Source: a virus. From it: 47,516 nucleotides of DNA. Location: positions 1 through 47,516 of the IMG/VR virus record IMGVR_UViG_3300033182_000473; one strand, given 5' to 3'. Below are positions 1 to 7,241 of the stretch, one piece after another. The notes under the pieces are model-generated. The model was given only the letters and a program-made list of their open reading frames with translations, was not told where the DNA came from and did no database searches. Positions within the stretch are counted from its first letter, which is position 1; each line of letters starts with the position of its first letter. The translations under genes and the position numbers were made by a program.

Positions 1-55
1 GTTTGCTAAAGAAACTGTTACCCAACATATTGATTTTATTACCGCTGTTTATTAA
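1..55 (+). CDS. 3' end of a plus-strand gene cut by the window edge
   Basis: An open frame enters from the left edge (first full codon at position 2) and stops at TAA 53-55 after 17 residues ending ITAVY. No function can be assigned to such a short tail. It is in the same orientation and frame as the next gene, so it may be the end of an upstream cistron. It could also be chance, since nothing upstream is visible. Confidence 0.3.
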   Translation, partial: FAKETVTQHIDFITAVY

Positions 56-100
56 CTTAAGAAAGAAGTCAGACCTGTTCAAAGAACTTAGTATGATAAA

Positions 101-1054
101 ATGACTGTTACTCAAATCAAAAATGAAGATTTTACTGGTACCTATGATCAAGTTAGAACTCAGCTTCTTAAAGATGAAAATATATCTGCAGTAAATTCTG
201 CTTTTGGTGGTGCTGTTCAATATTACTCTGATGAACTTCCAACCAAAAATCCAAATGCTATTGTAAAGAATGGTCAAGCCAATGAGTCTTTTATTGCAGT
301 TGACCAAATGTACAATACCATCCAAGGAAGACTCAACGCATCTATTGGTTATGAGCAAATGCTTAACAAAGTAACGAAAGATAACTGGGATCTTCTTATA
401 GAGGGTGAGTATGATCAAGCATTGAGTGCAAATATAAATAACGGAGTTCCTCAGATAATGATCAGGGATGAAAGAAATCCTGATAGAATTACCAAGATGG
501 ATGAAGAGGATTATATTAAACTTTATGTACGAGCGGCTGAGCAGAATAACATTAAAAGCAAAGACTATTATGAAGGTCAAGGCTATAAAAATGAAGAGGG
601 TGGTTATGATTATACATATGCCACAATGCTACCAGAATTTGCAGCAGATGCTATAGATTATGGTTTAACAAAGATTACTGGAGGTCTTTACGATGGTATT
701 ATATTTAACAAAGTTGAGGCAGCTAAAGATGCTAGAGAACAATATGCAATTCAAGAACAAGCGTTGAATAATACATTCAATGAATTTTATAATGTTCAAG
801 CTGGTGGTGCAAGAATATTCCAACCCTTCTCTGCAGATGCTTTCTTTAGAGGTGTTGATCTACAAGACATGACTTCTTCTGAACTCTTTACATATAGAGG
901 TTATCAAGAAACCTTTAATGTAAATACAATTGGATCTGACCAAGATGCGGCAATGATGTTAAAAAATGCTGTTACTCAATACAACATGACACAAGCACAA
1001 CAGCACCACGGTCTTCTTATTCACATAGTAAGGCCATATCATTGCTTCGTCTAA
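101..1054 (+). CDS. Unknown phage protein, apparently truncated at its 3' end
   Basis: This encodes 317 residues of acidic, asparagine/glutamine-rich soluble sequence with no membrane segment and no motif I recognise. The composition resembles a virion or virion-packaged protein of a marine myovirus, but that is a guess. The start is ATG 101; no good Shine-Dalgarno sequence precedes it. The first ~300 residues look like a normal protein. The last ~16 residues (HHGLLIHIVRPYHCFV) have a different character and are the antisense reading of the opposing gene 959-1306. I infer that the native gene continued past about position 1000 and has been cut there. No related gene is visible elsewhere in the window. 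Confidence 0.6.
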   Translation: MTVTQIKNEDFTGTYDQVRTQLLKDENISAVNSAFGGAVQYYSDELPTKNPNAIVKNGQANESFIAVDQMYNTIQGRLNASIGYEQMLNKVTKDNWDLLIEGEYDQALSANINNGVPQIMIRDERNPDRITKMDEEDYIKLYVRAAEQNNIKSKDYYEGQGYKNEEGGYDYTYATMLPEFAADAIDYGLTKITGGLYDGIIFNKVEAAKDAREQYAIQEQALNNTFNEFYNVQAGGARIFQPFSADAFFRGVDLQDMTSSELFTYRGYQETFNVNTIGSDQDAAMMLKNAVTQYNMTQAQQHHGLLIHIVRPYHCFV

Positions 1055-1306
1055 CTTGACTAAAATTTTTCCAGTGAGTTTTGTATCAGTTTCAAATTTA
1101 TATGATTCAAATGACTTTTCTAGTCTAGACTTGCCCCAAGTTGTTAATCTTAAACCCTTTGGTTGATCATTAGAATTTCTATAGTTAGCAAAGACCCTAT
1201 AGCACTTCTCTTGTAATGAGCATTCAGAGAAGTCTTTTATTGGTCGTAAAAGATTTTTATTAATGTAGTTTACAATTTGATATTGTATAGGTTCATTAGA
1301 TGTCAT
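959..1306 (-). CDS. Unknown phage protein with a chimeric C-terminus
   Basis: This encodes 115 residues. The first ~100 look like a compact basic phage protein (RLTTWGKSRLEKSFESYKF, then KLDEAMIWPYYVNKKTVVL). The final ~15 (CLCHVVLSNSIF) are the antisense reading of the plus-strand gene 101-1054 and probably not native. The start ATG at 1306 lies inside the end of the upstream gene (11-nt overlap with 1296-1592), so translation is probably coupled. Function unknown. The convergent 96-nt overlap with the plus-strand gene is unlike any other gene border here and marks the probable junction. Confidence 0.65.
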   Translation of the reverse strand: MTSNEPIQYQIVNYINKNLLRPIKDFSECSLQEKCYRVFANYRNSNDQPKGLRLTTWGKSRLEKSFESYKFETDTKLTGKILVKLDEAMIWPYYVNKKTVVLLCLCHVVLSNSIF

Positions 1307-1592
1307 CTTCCGTAATTATCTCACCCTGTGTGTATTTGACAACTTTAAATTCATCAGTTTGAAATATTTTATTAAGACGCTCTGCTAAGTTAAAAGCATG
1401 ACCTGGATTACTAAAAGATACCTTTTTGTATTTAGGTCCTGGATAGCTCACTAATGTATTAAGTGTTCTTAGATTAATAGGTTTGCCGTTATGTAACACA
1501 CTGTATATTGCATCAGCAGAAAGCACCTGCTCTGCTTTATATGTGTTCTTATTTACGACTTCTAGTAAAACTGTTGGTTTTGGTCTGCTCAT
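1296..1592 (-). CDS. Unknown conserved-looking small phage protein
   Basis: This encodes 98 residues beginning MSRPKPTVLLE. A longer frame starts at 1625, but ATG 1592 is preceded by AGGAG at 8-nt spacing and lies just downstream of a late promoter box (1616-1623), so I use 1592. The protein is basic and soluble, with predicted alternating beta/alpha content and no recognisable catalytic motif. It heads a two-gene late unit with the overlapping gene 959-1306. Confidence 0.7.
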   Translation of the reverse strand: MSRPKPTVLLEVVNKNTYKAEQVLSADAIYSVLHNGKPINLRTLNTLVSYPGPKYKKVSFSNPGHAFNLAERLNKIFQTDEFKVVKYTQGEIITEDDI

Positions 1593-1615
1593 GTGTATGT
1601 CTCCTAATACACATG

Positions 1616-1623
1616 TATTTATC
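1616..1623 (-). promoter_or_regulatory. Late promoter box GATAAATA
   Basis: The minus strand reads GATAAATA, one base from the T4 late consensus TATAAATA. It lies 23 nt upstream of ATG 1592, and the leader contains an ATACATGTGTAT inverted repeat followed by AGGAG. The same box recurs in front of the fibre and other late genes here. Confidence 0.65.
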
Positions 1624-1646
1624 ATTTTTTGCAGTTAAAACATCAC

Positions 1647-1874
1647 TTAATTATTTGTAATATATTCTTTGAATTCTTTAAAACCACCAACAACTTCGCC
1701 GTCAATTTTAATTTGTGGGAATGTTCTAGCACCAGGGAACTGCTCAAACAACTCTTCTCTAGTAAAGTCAACATCAAGTTTTTTCACAGTAAAATCCAAA
1801 GATCTTATCTCAGATTCTTTAACTGCCATGTCGCAAAATTGACAATTATCCTTGCTGTATATTTCTACTTTCAT
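1647..1874 (-). CDS. grx: Glutaredoxin
   Basis: This 75-residue protein has the thioredoxin fold of small phage glutaredoxins. The redox motif CQFC follows the first beta strand (MKVEIYSKDNCQFC), the cis-proline segment is ART FPQ (FPQIKI), and the GG of VVGGFKEF binds glutathione in this family. It reduces protein disulfides; in T4-like phages the usual partner is ribonucleotide reductase, which is not in this window. ATG 1874 overlaps the stop of the upstream gene (ATGA) and has AGGAG upstream. A late-type TATAAATA box sits at 1894-1901, so it may also be made late. Confidence 0.9.
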   Translation of the reverse strand: MKVEIYSKDNCQFCDMAVKESEIRSLDFTVKKLDVDFTREELFEQFPGARTFPQIKIDGEVVGGFKEFKEYITNN

Positions 1875-2665
1875 TGTGTCTCCTGTAATTTTTTATTTAT
1901 AAATGGTATTAAAATTTTATCTGTAAAATTGATATGAGCCGATTGGCTTGGATGTTGGTAATCGCCGCAATGCCATTTGGAACCTAAAGCGTTTTTGCTC
2001 CATCTATCCATACCAATATTGCACATTCTATTGTCGTGATTTAATAGATTATACATCCATTCGACACCATATAAGCCTTTGATATTATTTCCATATACTT
2101 TGTCCCATACGTCTGAATAAGTACACCAATACAAATTAACCCCTCTAGAATCACAAAAATTTTGCAATGCTAACATGTTAAATGTAGACTGTTCCCAATC
2201 GTTCAATTCATTTGTGTAATTATAATAGTTTTCTATTTTAGGTATGTCTTTTACTTTCTCCGGAGTCCAGTAAACATATCCCGGGCCATCAGTTGGAAAT
2301 CCGTCCACTTGTATATTCTGTTGGAAATCTCTTTTAACTTTTTCTTTTTTTAAAAGTTCGAGTTCAGCATCTCTAAAAACATCTTTGTTGATATAGTCAC
2401 TGTCGTCATTTGTAAGTAGAGCTTTTCGAGAAATACCACTCCACATAACTATTGCAACAATTTTTTCTTTAGGGTGCAAAATTTGCTGTTGATCGATACT
2501 GAACATCATAGATCTGGCAATTAAATCATTGCCAAATGCATCATGGCCTGTATGCACATTGATATTGCCATCTAGATAAAAATGATCGGTTAATAGGATA
2601 TTCCATGTTTTAAAAAAGGGCGGAGTGCCAGCAGAAAAACTACATCCTCCTGTTACAAAGATCAT
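1871..2665 (-). CDS. SGNH/GDSL-like hydrolase fold protein
   Basis: This encodes 264 residues. The N-terminus MIFVTGGCSFSAG matches the GxSxS nucleophile block of SGNH hydrolases, and the C-terminal DYQHPSQSAH matches the Asp-x-x-His block (His of HPS). A middle segment, VAIVMWSGISRKA, fits the Gly-containing block. Members act as esterases or deacetylases, but many phage copies have no known substrate. It sits between glutaredoxin and small unknowns, coupled on both sides by ATGA overlaps. The fold is well supported; the activity is inferred. Confidence 0.65.
   Translation of the reverse strand: MIFVTGGCSFSAGTPPFFKTWNILLTDHFYLDGNINVHTGHDAFGNDLIARSMMFSIDQQQILHPKEKIVAIVMWSGISRKALLTNDDSDYINKDVFRDAELELLKKEKVKRDFQQNIQVDGFPTDGPGYVYWTPEKVKDIPKIENYYNYTNELNDWEQSTFNMLALQNFCDSRGVNLYWCTYSDVWDKVYGNNIKGLYGVEWMYNLLNHDNRMCNIGMDRWSKNALGSKWHCGDYQHPSQSAHINFTDKILIPFINKKLQETQ
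1894..1901 (-). promoter_or_regulatory. Late promoter box TATAAATA
   Basis: This is an exact T4 late consensus on the minus strand, 19 nt before the glutaredoxin ATG (1874). It is embedded in the last codons of the upstream SGNH-type gene. AGGAG follows in the leader. The exact match and position support it, although it lies in coding sequence. Confidence 0.55.
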
Positions 2666-2910
2666 ACAGAGACTCTCAATCTAGCATGAATAAGGTCCCA
2701 CTTGTTTTCGAAAGTGATAACTAGAGTTTGATCTTCATACCAGTTTTCACGTGAGTAATTTATATTTTCATGAGGTATAAAATGCCAGCCCCATCTGCCC
2801 TTACATATTTTATCAAGTGCATTATGAATATCCATTGGCAACCCATAGACAGGTGTAGTCCATTGATATTTAAAAATTTTATTATAGCCGCTATCCAGAT
2901 TACTCGCCAC
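2662..2910 (-). CDS. Unknown small protein
   Basis: This encodes 82 residues rich in Trp, Tyr and His (GRWGWHFIPHEN). No ATG start fits. A GTG at 2910 is preceded by GGAG at 6 nt, inside the end of the upstream gene; another GTG at 2922 has no ribosome binding site. Function unknown. It is soluble with no membrane segment. The ATGA overlap with the SGNH-type gene downstream suggests joint translation. Confidence 0.6.
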   Translation of the reverse strand: MASNLDSGYNKIFKYQWTTPVYGLPMDIHNALDKICKGRWGWHFIPHENINYSRENWYEDQTLVITFENKWDLIHARLRVSV

Positions 2911-3088
2911 TGAAATCTCCACCGTCTACATCCATTTTATTAGATGGCTTCTCTTTCTGTTTTACTGGAATAGCAGAAGAAATGTTTAGCAAGTCAATCA
3001 AAAAATCTACATCAAGAGTTACTTGTTTAACATTTGTAGATTGTAGATTTCTTAAATATTGTGCAAACTGTGTTATATCCTTAGCCAT
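2900..3088 (-). CDS. Unknown small protein
   Basis: This encodes 62 residues with an amphipathic helical N-terminal half (QFAQYLRNLQ, DVDFLIDLLN) and a charged disordered tail. The start ATG 3088 directly abuts the stop of the preceding gene (TAA 3089-3091). No function recognised. Tight packing and typical codon use support it as real. Confidence 0.6.
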   Translation of the reverse strand: MAKDITQFAQYLRNLQSTNVKQVTLDVDFLIDLLNISSAIPVKQKEKPSNKMDVDGGDFSGE

Positions 3089-3589
3089 TTACTTTTTTGC
3101 TTTGTTGAGTTTTTTCAACATAGCACGACATTCTTCTTTGGTTTTGAACGGGCCTTCGTAACCATAATTAATTAAGGTTGTGTACTTTGGACCATGTCCG
3201 TGCTTCCAGCCTTTTTCAAAATTAATGCAATACCAGCCTGCGGCGTATAATACATCACTTGACTCTGTTTTTAGATACAGAGGTATTTCTTTGTTATATC
3301 TAGGATCGTTTTCTTCAATAGGAATAGGATTGTTTATCTCAATCTTATGGCCATTGATAAAAAATTCATCTGGTACACTAGAAGGTGTATCAATTTGCTC
3401 TTCGAATAACTTAATGTTACCAAAGTGATCTCTTACTTCTAGATCATCTGTAAAGACTTGAATAGTACGACCTGTAATGTAAGTGTAATGTTCTCTTACA
3501 TCTTTGTTTAAAATACCTAACTTTTTCTCACCTTGTCTTACTAACCAGGCTTCGTCTGAGATTTGTTGCAATTTAGTTTTAGTTACCAT
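3089..3589 (-). CDS. Unknown protein, 166 residues
   Basis: The start is ATG 3589 (MVTKTKLQQ), preceded by AGGAG at 7 nt; the longer frame to 3628 would run into the upstream gene. The N-terminal third (LQQISDEAWLVRQGEKKLGIL) looks like a small beta domain. The C-terminal part holds a DVLYAAGWYCINFEKGWKHG block with conserved-looking aromatics. No enzyme motif is recognised. It overlaps the upstream gene by 11 nt. Confidence 0.65.
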   Translation of the reverse strand: MVTKTKLQQISDEAWLVRQGEKKLGILNKDVREHYTYITGRTIQVFTDDLEVRDHFGNIKLFEEQIDTPSSVPDEFFINGHKIEINNPIPIEENDPRYNKEIPLYLKTESSDVLYAAGWYCINFEKGWKHGHGPKYTTLINYGYEGPFKTKEECRAMLKKLNKAKK

Positions 3590-3818
3590 TGTGTTTCTCC
3601 TGTGTGCCGTAGTCGTCGTCTGTCGCAACCACGTTACCGTCTACTGAGTATAATTGTCTAATTGGCTGTCCGTGTATATCTTTAAACACATCAGGACAAA
3701 CATCAGTTCTCATTGCTCTGTAAACATGTTTTCCGTTATCGGGAGTTGTATAAATCCAATAAGGATTCTTAGGCCAATCTCCACGCAACCTTCTTTCAGC
3801 ATGATCAAGGACGTCCAT
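3579..3818 (-). CDS. Unknown small protein
   Basis: This encodes 79 charged residues (MDVLDHAERRLRGDW, then NPYWIYTTPDNGK). The start ATG 3818 lies within the end of the nuclease gene (14-nt overlap), and its end overlaps the next gene by 11 nt. Function unknown. Its place directly after the RNase H-type nuclease is the only context available. Confidence 0.6.
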   Translation of the reverse strand: MDVLDHAERRLRGDWPKNPYWIYTTPDNGKHVYRAMRTDVCPDVFKDIHGQPIRQLYSVDGNVVATDDDYGTQEKHNGN

Positions 3819-4797
3819 TTAAGAACTCCGCATAATCATTTGCTGTTTCACTCATTTTTACAAGATTCCATTTACTACAGAATTTCATAAAATGAATGCC
3901 AACTTGACTGACCGGCTTTTTATTTACCGCTTCAGCCACTCTAGCCTTACATTCAGCCTTAATTTCGTCAGGTTGTGCTGTAAGATCTATAAGTGTTCTA
4001 TTACGTTCATAATCATCTCTAACTCTATGTTCTACATCCTCGTGATCTACCCAACGTTGTAACATAAAGTTATTGTAATTATAACCTGCATTTTGTCTAT
4101 CTTCGAATGCTTCAGTGATACCAGTTTTGTTTTTACTGCCTTTGAGCCTTGCACCCGGGTATGCACTAAACACGTTGTCACTAGCATCACCTCTAATACA
4201 TTTTTCAAACAAAACAAACTCTGGATCAATTGCTTTCTTAGGTTCGTTAGTCTTTTTATCTATAACCCAGTCACCTGTTTTAGCATTCTTAAAGCCTTCT
4301 AGGCTTACTATTTGATCTGTACTCCCGTTGTACTGTGTAACATTTTCTGCAAGTAACTGATAAAAGTCGCTGTCTGTGCTTACAATAACATGATTATCAT
4401 TTGGATGTTGCTGTATCCATGTAGCAATCAAATCATCTGCTTCTGCATTTTCCTGTCTAATAACACTGCAATTGGACTTGTTCTTAAAGAACTCTATTAG
4501 ATCGTTGTATGCTTCAAAGAACAGTTCATCATCTTCTTGTTCTTTTACACTGCGTTGGTCTCTGATTACTTTACGGTTGGCTTTGTAGGGAGCGTAAAAG
4601 TCCCTTCGCCAACTGCGGCCTTCAAGACACATAACTACATGAGTGCCGCCAAAGTCTCTCCAACACTTCTTAATGCTGTTAAACATGATGTGCATGGCCA
4701 TGCCCACACGCATGTCAATGTCTTTGCCGACGCCAACATGTTTAGCACGGAAGAACATGTTCAAACTGTCAACTAATATGTATGTTTTCTTACTCAT
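3805..4797 (-). CDS. rnh: T4 RNase H-like 5'-3' exonuclease / flap endonuclease
   Basis: This 330-residue protein belongs to the FEN-1/T4 RNase H family that removes RNA primers from Okazaki fragments. The N-terminal metal-binding start is TYILVDSLNMFFRA. The arch/helical gateway includes APYKANRK. The acidic cluster AEADDLIATW and VSTDSDFYQLL carry the two-metal aspartates, and FEKCIRGDASDN is the helix-hairpin region. T4 RNase H is 305 aa, so the length fits. It lies with replication genes on the same strand and follows the tiny membrane gene at 4799 with one base between. Confidence 0.88.
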   Translation of the reverse strand: MSKKTYILVDSLNMFFRAKHVGVGKDIDMRVGMAMHIMFNSIKKCWRDFGGTHVVMCLEGRSWRRDFYAPYKANRKVIRDQRSVKEQEDDELFFEAYNDLIEFFKNKSNCSVIRQENAEADDLIATWIQQHPNDNHVIVSTDSDFYQLLAENVTQYNGSTDQIVSLEGFKNAKTGDWVIDKKTNEPKKAIDPEFVLFEKCIRGDASDNVFSAYPGARLKGSKNKTGITEAFEDRQNAGYNYNNFMLQRWVDHEDVEHRVRDDYERNRTLIDLTAQPDEIKAECKARVAEAVNKKPVSQVGIHFMKFCSKWNLVKMSETANDYAEFLNGRP

Positions 4798-4798
4798 G

Positions 4799-4885
4799 TT
4801 ATTTGCCTAATATAAACAATAATGCATTTAATACTGCTAGTGCCGGAAAGATTAAAACCCATTCAACGCCTTCTAATCCTGCCAT
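4799..4885 (-). CDS. Tiny single-pass membrane protein, 28 residues
   Basis: The frame starts at ATG 4885, sharing its A with the TAA stop of the upstream gene (TAATG), and ends one base before the nuclease ATG. It encodes MAGLEGVEWVLIFPALAVLN and then a hydrophobic LLFILGK tail, which is one membrane segment. AAGG lies 7 nt upstream of the start. Perfect stop/start coupling on both flanks argues it is translated. Function unknown; the neighbouring upstream gene also encodes a membrane protein. Confidence 0.55.
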   Translation of the reverse strand: MAGLEGVEWVLIFPALAVLNALLFILGK

Positions 4886-5136
4886 TACCAAACCTTCATC
4901 CTATCAAAGTATTTCCAAATACCATATACACTTAAACTAAACCAAAATACTTCTATAACCATACTTGCTAAGTTAAAACTGTATAATAGACTAACAGTAA
5001 CTAGTATAGCAACAATCATATTGTTAAAACTATACCAGAAACCTTTAGGATCTATACGATCAAACTGCAATAGACCATAAGTAACAATAAGTAATGTTAC
5101 TCCTAATAATCCAATTATGTCAGGTATACTAACCAT
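4885..5136 (-). CDS. Small membrane protein resembling the CBU_0592 family
   Basis: This encodes 83 residues with three predicted membrane segments (IIGLLGVTLLIVTYGLLQF, MIVAILVTVSLLYSF, VIEVFWFSLSVYGIWKYF). The order LGV..L.VTYGLLQ...I.P.G..Y...N resembles the small CBU_0592-like inner-membrane domain found in bacteria and marine phages. No biochemical role is established for it. It starts within the end of the upstream gene (8-nt overlap). Confidence 0.6.
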   Translation of the reverse strand: MVSIPDIIGLLGVTLLIVTYGLLQFDRIDPKGFWYSFNNMIVAILVTVSLLYSFNLASMVIEVFWFSLSVYGIWKYFDRMKVW

Positions 5137-5377
5137 TAATCCCTAGGTCATCATTTATAATAGCATCAAATGGAGATTCTGTCAAGTTCTTAGTTCTTGC
5201 TTCTTCAAAGTCTCTATTAAGATCGTATTTGAGGTGTTTGGAGTAGTTGGCCATGATATATGCTATTTCATCAGAAGACATTTTATCGATACCTTCTTTA
5301 ACTACTTGATCGATATCTCTTACTAATTCAGCAAGTTTAGTCTTTGCTCTCGTCTCTATCGTTTTTGATGACGACAT
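5129..5377 (-). CDS. Unknown small protein
   Basis: This encodes 82 residues from ATG 5377 (MSSSKTIETRAKTK), chosen over an upstream ATG because AGGAG lies 7 nt before it. The sequence is alpha-helical and charged (KLAELVRDIDQVVKEGIDKM). Its first 41 nt overlap the end of the preceding gene in another frame, one of the longer overlaps here. Function unknown. Confidence 0.6.
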   Translation of the reverse strand: MSSSKTIETRAKTKLAELVRDIDQVVKEGIDKMSSDEIAYIMANYSKHLKYDLNRDFEEARTKNLTESPFDAIINDDLGING

Positions 5378-5843
5378 CTGCTCGCTCCTGTTGTAATCCA
5401 TAATCTAAATCAGCACGTTCTTGTAGTAATACAGTTTTGCATACATCATTGAACCACTTGTTAACTACATCTTCATCGCTTTTGCCAGTATATCCATTCT
5501 CATGTAAAAACTTAACAAATTGATCGTTCCAGTCTAATTCAATAAAACCTGCTGTAGCATTTTCTGGATTAATATCCATCTTAATAACATTAACATAAGG
5601 TTCGTTTTTGATTCCTGCAACCTTTTTGTCGTAATCCGCTTGACTAATTTTTTTGTTTTTAAGATCAATATCTAGTTCTGCAATCACTTTATCTTCATCA
5701 GTTTCAGCATCAATGCCTGCTAAAACTTTTTCTAGTTCTTCGCCATCATAGTAGTATTCTGCTTCTGCTCTTGCACGAGCCTTACCTTTAAGACCCCAAC
5801 TAGCAGGCATCATACTAAACGGTAATTTTGTTTTCTTCGCCAT
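5337..5843 (-). CDS. Unknown acidic protein downstream of QueE
   Basis: This encodes 168 residues from ATG 5843 (MAKKTKLPFSMMPASWGLKG), directly after the QueE stop; the frame opens earlier, but that start lies inside queE. Basic N-terminus, then an acidic helical body (YYYDGEELEKVLAGI; KNKKISQADYDKKVAGI resembles a short C-terminal SHOCT-like helix pair), then a WNDQFVKFLHENGYTG segment. I do not recognise a function. Adjacency to queE is probably operon packing. Confidence 0.6.
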   Translation of the reverse strand: MAKKTKLPFSMMPASWGLKGKARARAEAEYYYDGEELEKVLAGIDAETDEDKVIAELDIDLKNKKISQADYDKKVAGIKNEPYVNVIKMDINPENATAGFIELDWNDQFVKFLHENGYTGKSDEDVVNKWFNDVCKTVLLQERADLDYGLQQERADVVIKNDRDESKD

Positions 5844-5844
5844 A

Positions 5845-6729
5845 TTATGTACCCCACGCATTTCCAAACAGATTAATATGTAGTCTAGGACTAAATTTGT
5901 AACCTGTATTCATGCATATTTCTGCTACATTACGTTCTGTTAATGTTTGCTGTTCCAGTGTAGCACCTTCTGGCATTAAATATACAGAGTCTAGATGTAC
6001 ACCCGACTCTTTGTAACTGTCTACAAACATATCTACTTCGCTTAAACATTCGTTGTCTCTCACAACAAATTTGTTATATAAAAAACTGTTATTAACTTGA
6101 TTCATTGTCCTTAAAGCATCAGGTATCAGTGCATCATCTGTGCTTTCGCCACTGATGCTTAGTTTAGGAGATGTACTCCAAGTAACATGTAAGTTAGGCT
6201 GTGTCAAGTTAAAGTACGTTACAAGTTCACTTTTAACATCTTGTGTACCATTTGTTTCAAATGTAACGTTCTTTAAACCTTTCTTTACACAAAGATCTAA
6301 AAGGCCCGGCCAAACACGTTGCCACCCTAGTAGCGGTTCACCACCTGTGATCACCAAGTGTATGTCTTCACCGTGTTGGCCGGTGAACGTACCGTTGGGA
6401 AGTAAACTGGTGATGTGATCAAACACCTCGTCAACAGATTTAGTTATCTGCAAATGTTTATACTTCATTGCCCAACTGGCACTGGAATCGCAACCTATTG
6501 GTGTAACAGGAAGTTCGTCAATAGATTTATATGCTTCTGGATGTTCTTTGTCCGCTTTAGGGTCAGTTGCATATGGCATTTCGTGTACAGGTATAAGATC
6601 ACCACGTGGTTGACCAAACCCAGCACATTCAAAATTGCAACCAAATACTCTAAGGAATACACTAGGCACACCAACAAATCTGCCTTCTCCTTGTACTGAG
6701 TAAAATGCTTCGCTATATCTTAATTTCAA
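5845..6729 (-). CDS. queE: 7-carboxy-7-deazaguanine synthase QueE, phage type
   Basis: This radical SAM enzyme converts carboxy-tetrahydropterin to CDG, the second-stage step of preQ0 synthesis. The 294 residues begin with the QueE hallmark YSVQGEGRFVGVPSVFLRVFGCN. Cluster cysteines C31 and C35 are followed not by CxxC spacing but by ~44 residues, after which IGCDSSASW supplies C80 in the place of the usual WCDT. Downstream, LVITGGEPLLGWQ is the SAM-binding GGEP motif and FETNGTQ the next strand. It starts in a 4-nt overlap with the preceding gene. Together with FolE, a QueD-like protein and DpdA it indicates deazaguanine DNA modification. Confidence 0.85.
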   Translation of the reverse strand: MKLRYSEAFYSVQGEGRFVGVPSVFLRVFGCNFECAGFGQPRGDLIPVHEMPYATDPKADKEHPEAYKSIDELPVTPIGCDSSASWAMKYKHLQITKSVDEVFDHITSLLPNGTFTGQHGEDIHLVITGGEPLLGWQRVWPGLLDLCVKKGLKNVTFETNGTQDVKSELVTYFNLTQPNLHVTWSTSPKLSISGESTDDALIPDALRTMNQVNNSFLYNKFVVRDNECLSEVDMFVDSYKESGVHLDSVYLMPEGATLEQQTLTERNVAEICMNTGYKFSPRLHINLFGNAWGT

Positions 6730-7241
6730 TGTAAAGTACCCGTTTTGTTGTCATCAAATGTCATCGATGCTAGTACCTCACTAGGATCAAACTCCCCAAT
6801 TACATTTGTCAATTCATTGTAAACTACAGTATGTAGATTACTTGCTTCTGAAATGTCCCCGTTATCAAGAAGCTCTTTGCAAACTTCTGTAATAACCATT
6901 TCTAATCCTTTTGTGAATAAAAGTCTAGTATCATCAGATTCGGGAATAAATATTTTACCAAAATTAATTAATCCAAAATACATTGTATCTGATACTTTAG
7001 ATACCTCAATATCGATATCAGTATCACTGCCGAGATTTTCTAATTTAAAATTTTTATCCTTAGCAGGAACTTTGTCTGCATAGTAGTCAATGACTTCCCA
7101 AATCTCTTCATACGATATTGGGTAACGTTTTTGCAACCATTCAAATGTTTTGCCTTCGATTAAACTGTCAGCAATGTCTGTAACAATTACACCATTGCCA
7201 GATGTTACTACTATGTTTTTTCCTCTAGTTTCTAAACCCAT
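6726..7241 (-). CDS. Unknown protein with a DUF433-like helical N-terminus
   Basis: This encodes 171 residues. Residues ~17-55 (VIVTDIADSLIEGKTFEWLQ, then KRYPISYEEIWEVIDYYADK) resemble the helix-turn-helix-like DUF433 module, in which a short strand precedes two helices with a P-x-S/T-x-E-D-I turn. The rest is an acidic domain of unknown nature. It starts by TAATG coupling to folE and overlaps queE by ATGA. A DNA- or protein-binding role is only inferred. Confidence 0.55.
   Translation of the reverse strand: MGLETRGKNIVVTSGNGVIVTDIADSLIEGKTFEWLQKRYPISYEEIWEVIDYYADKVPAKDKNFKLENLGSDTDIDIEVSKVSDTMYFGLINFGKIFIPESDDTRLLFTKGLEMVITEVCKELLDNGDISEASNLHTVVYNELTNVIGEFDPSEVLASMTFDDNKTGTLH

Noticed and set aside
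1629-1937. A 102-codon plus-strand frame opposite the glutaredoxin gene
   Set aside because: It is antisense to a clearly recognised gene and has no SD.
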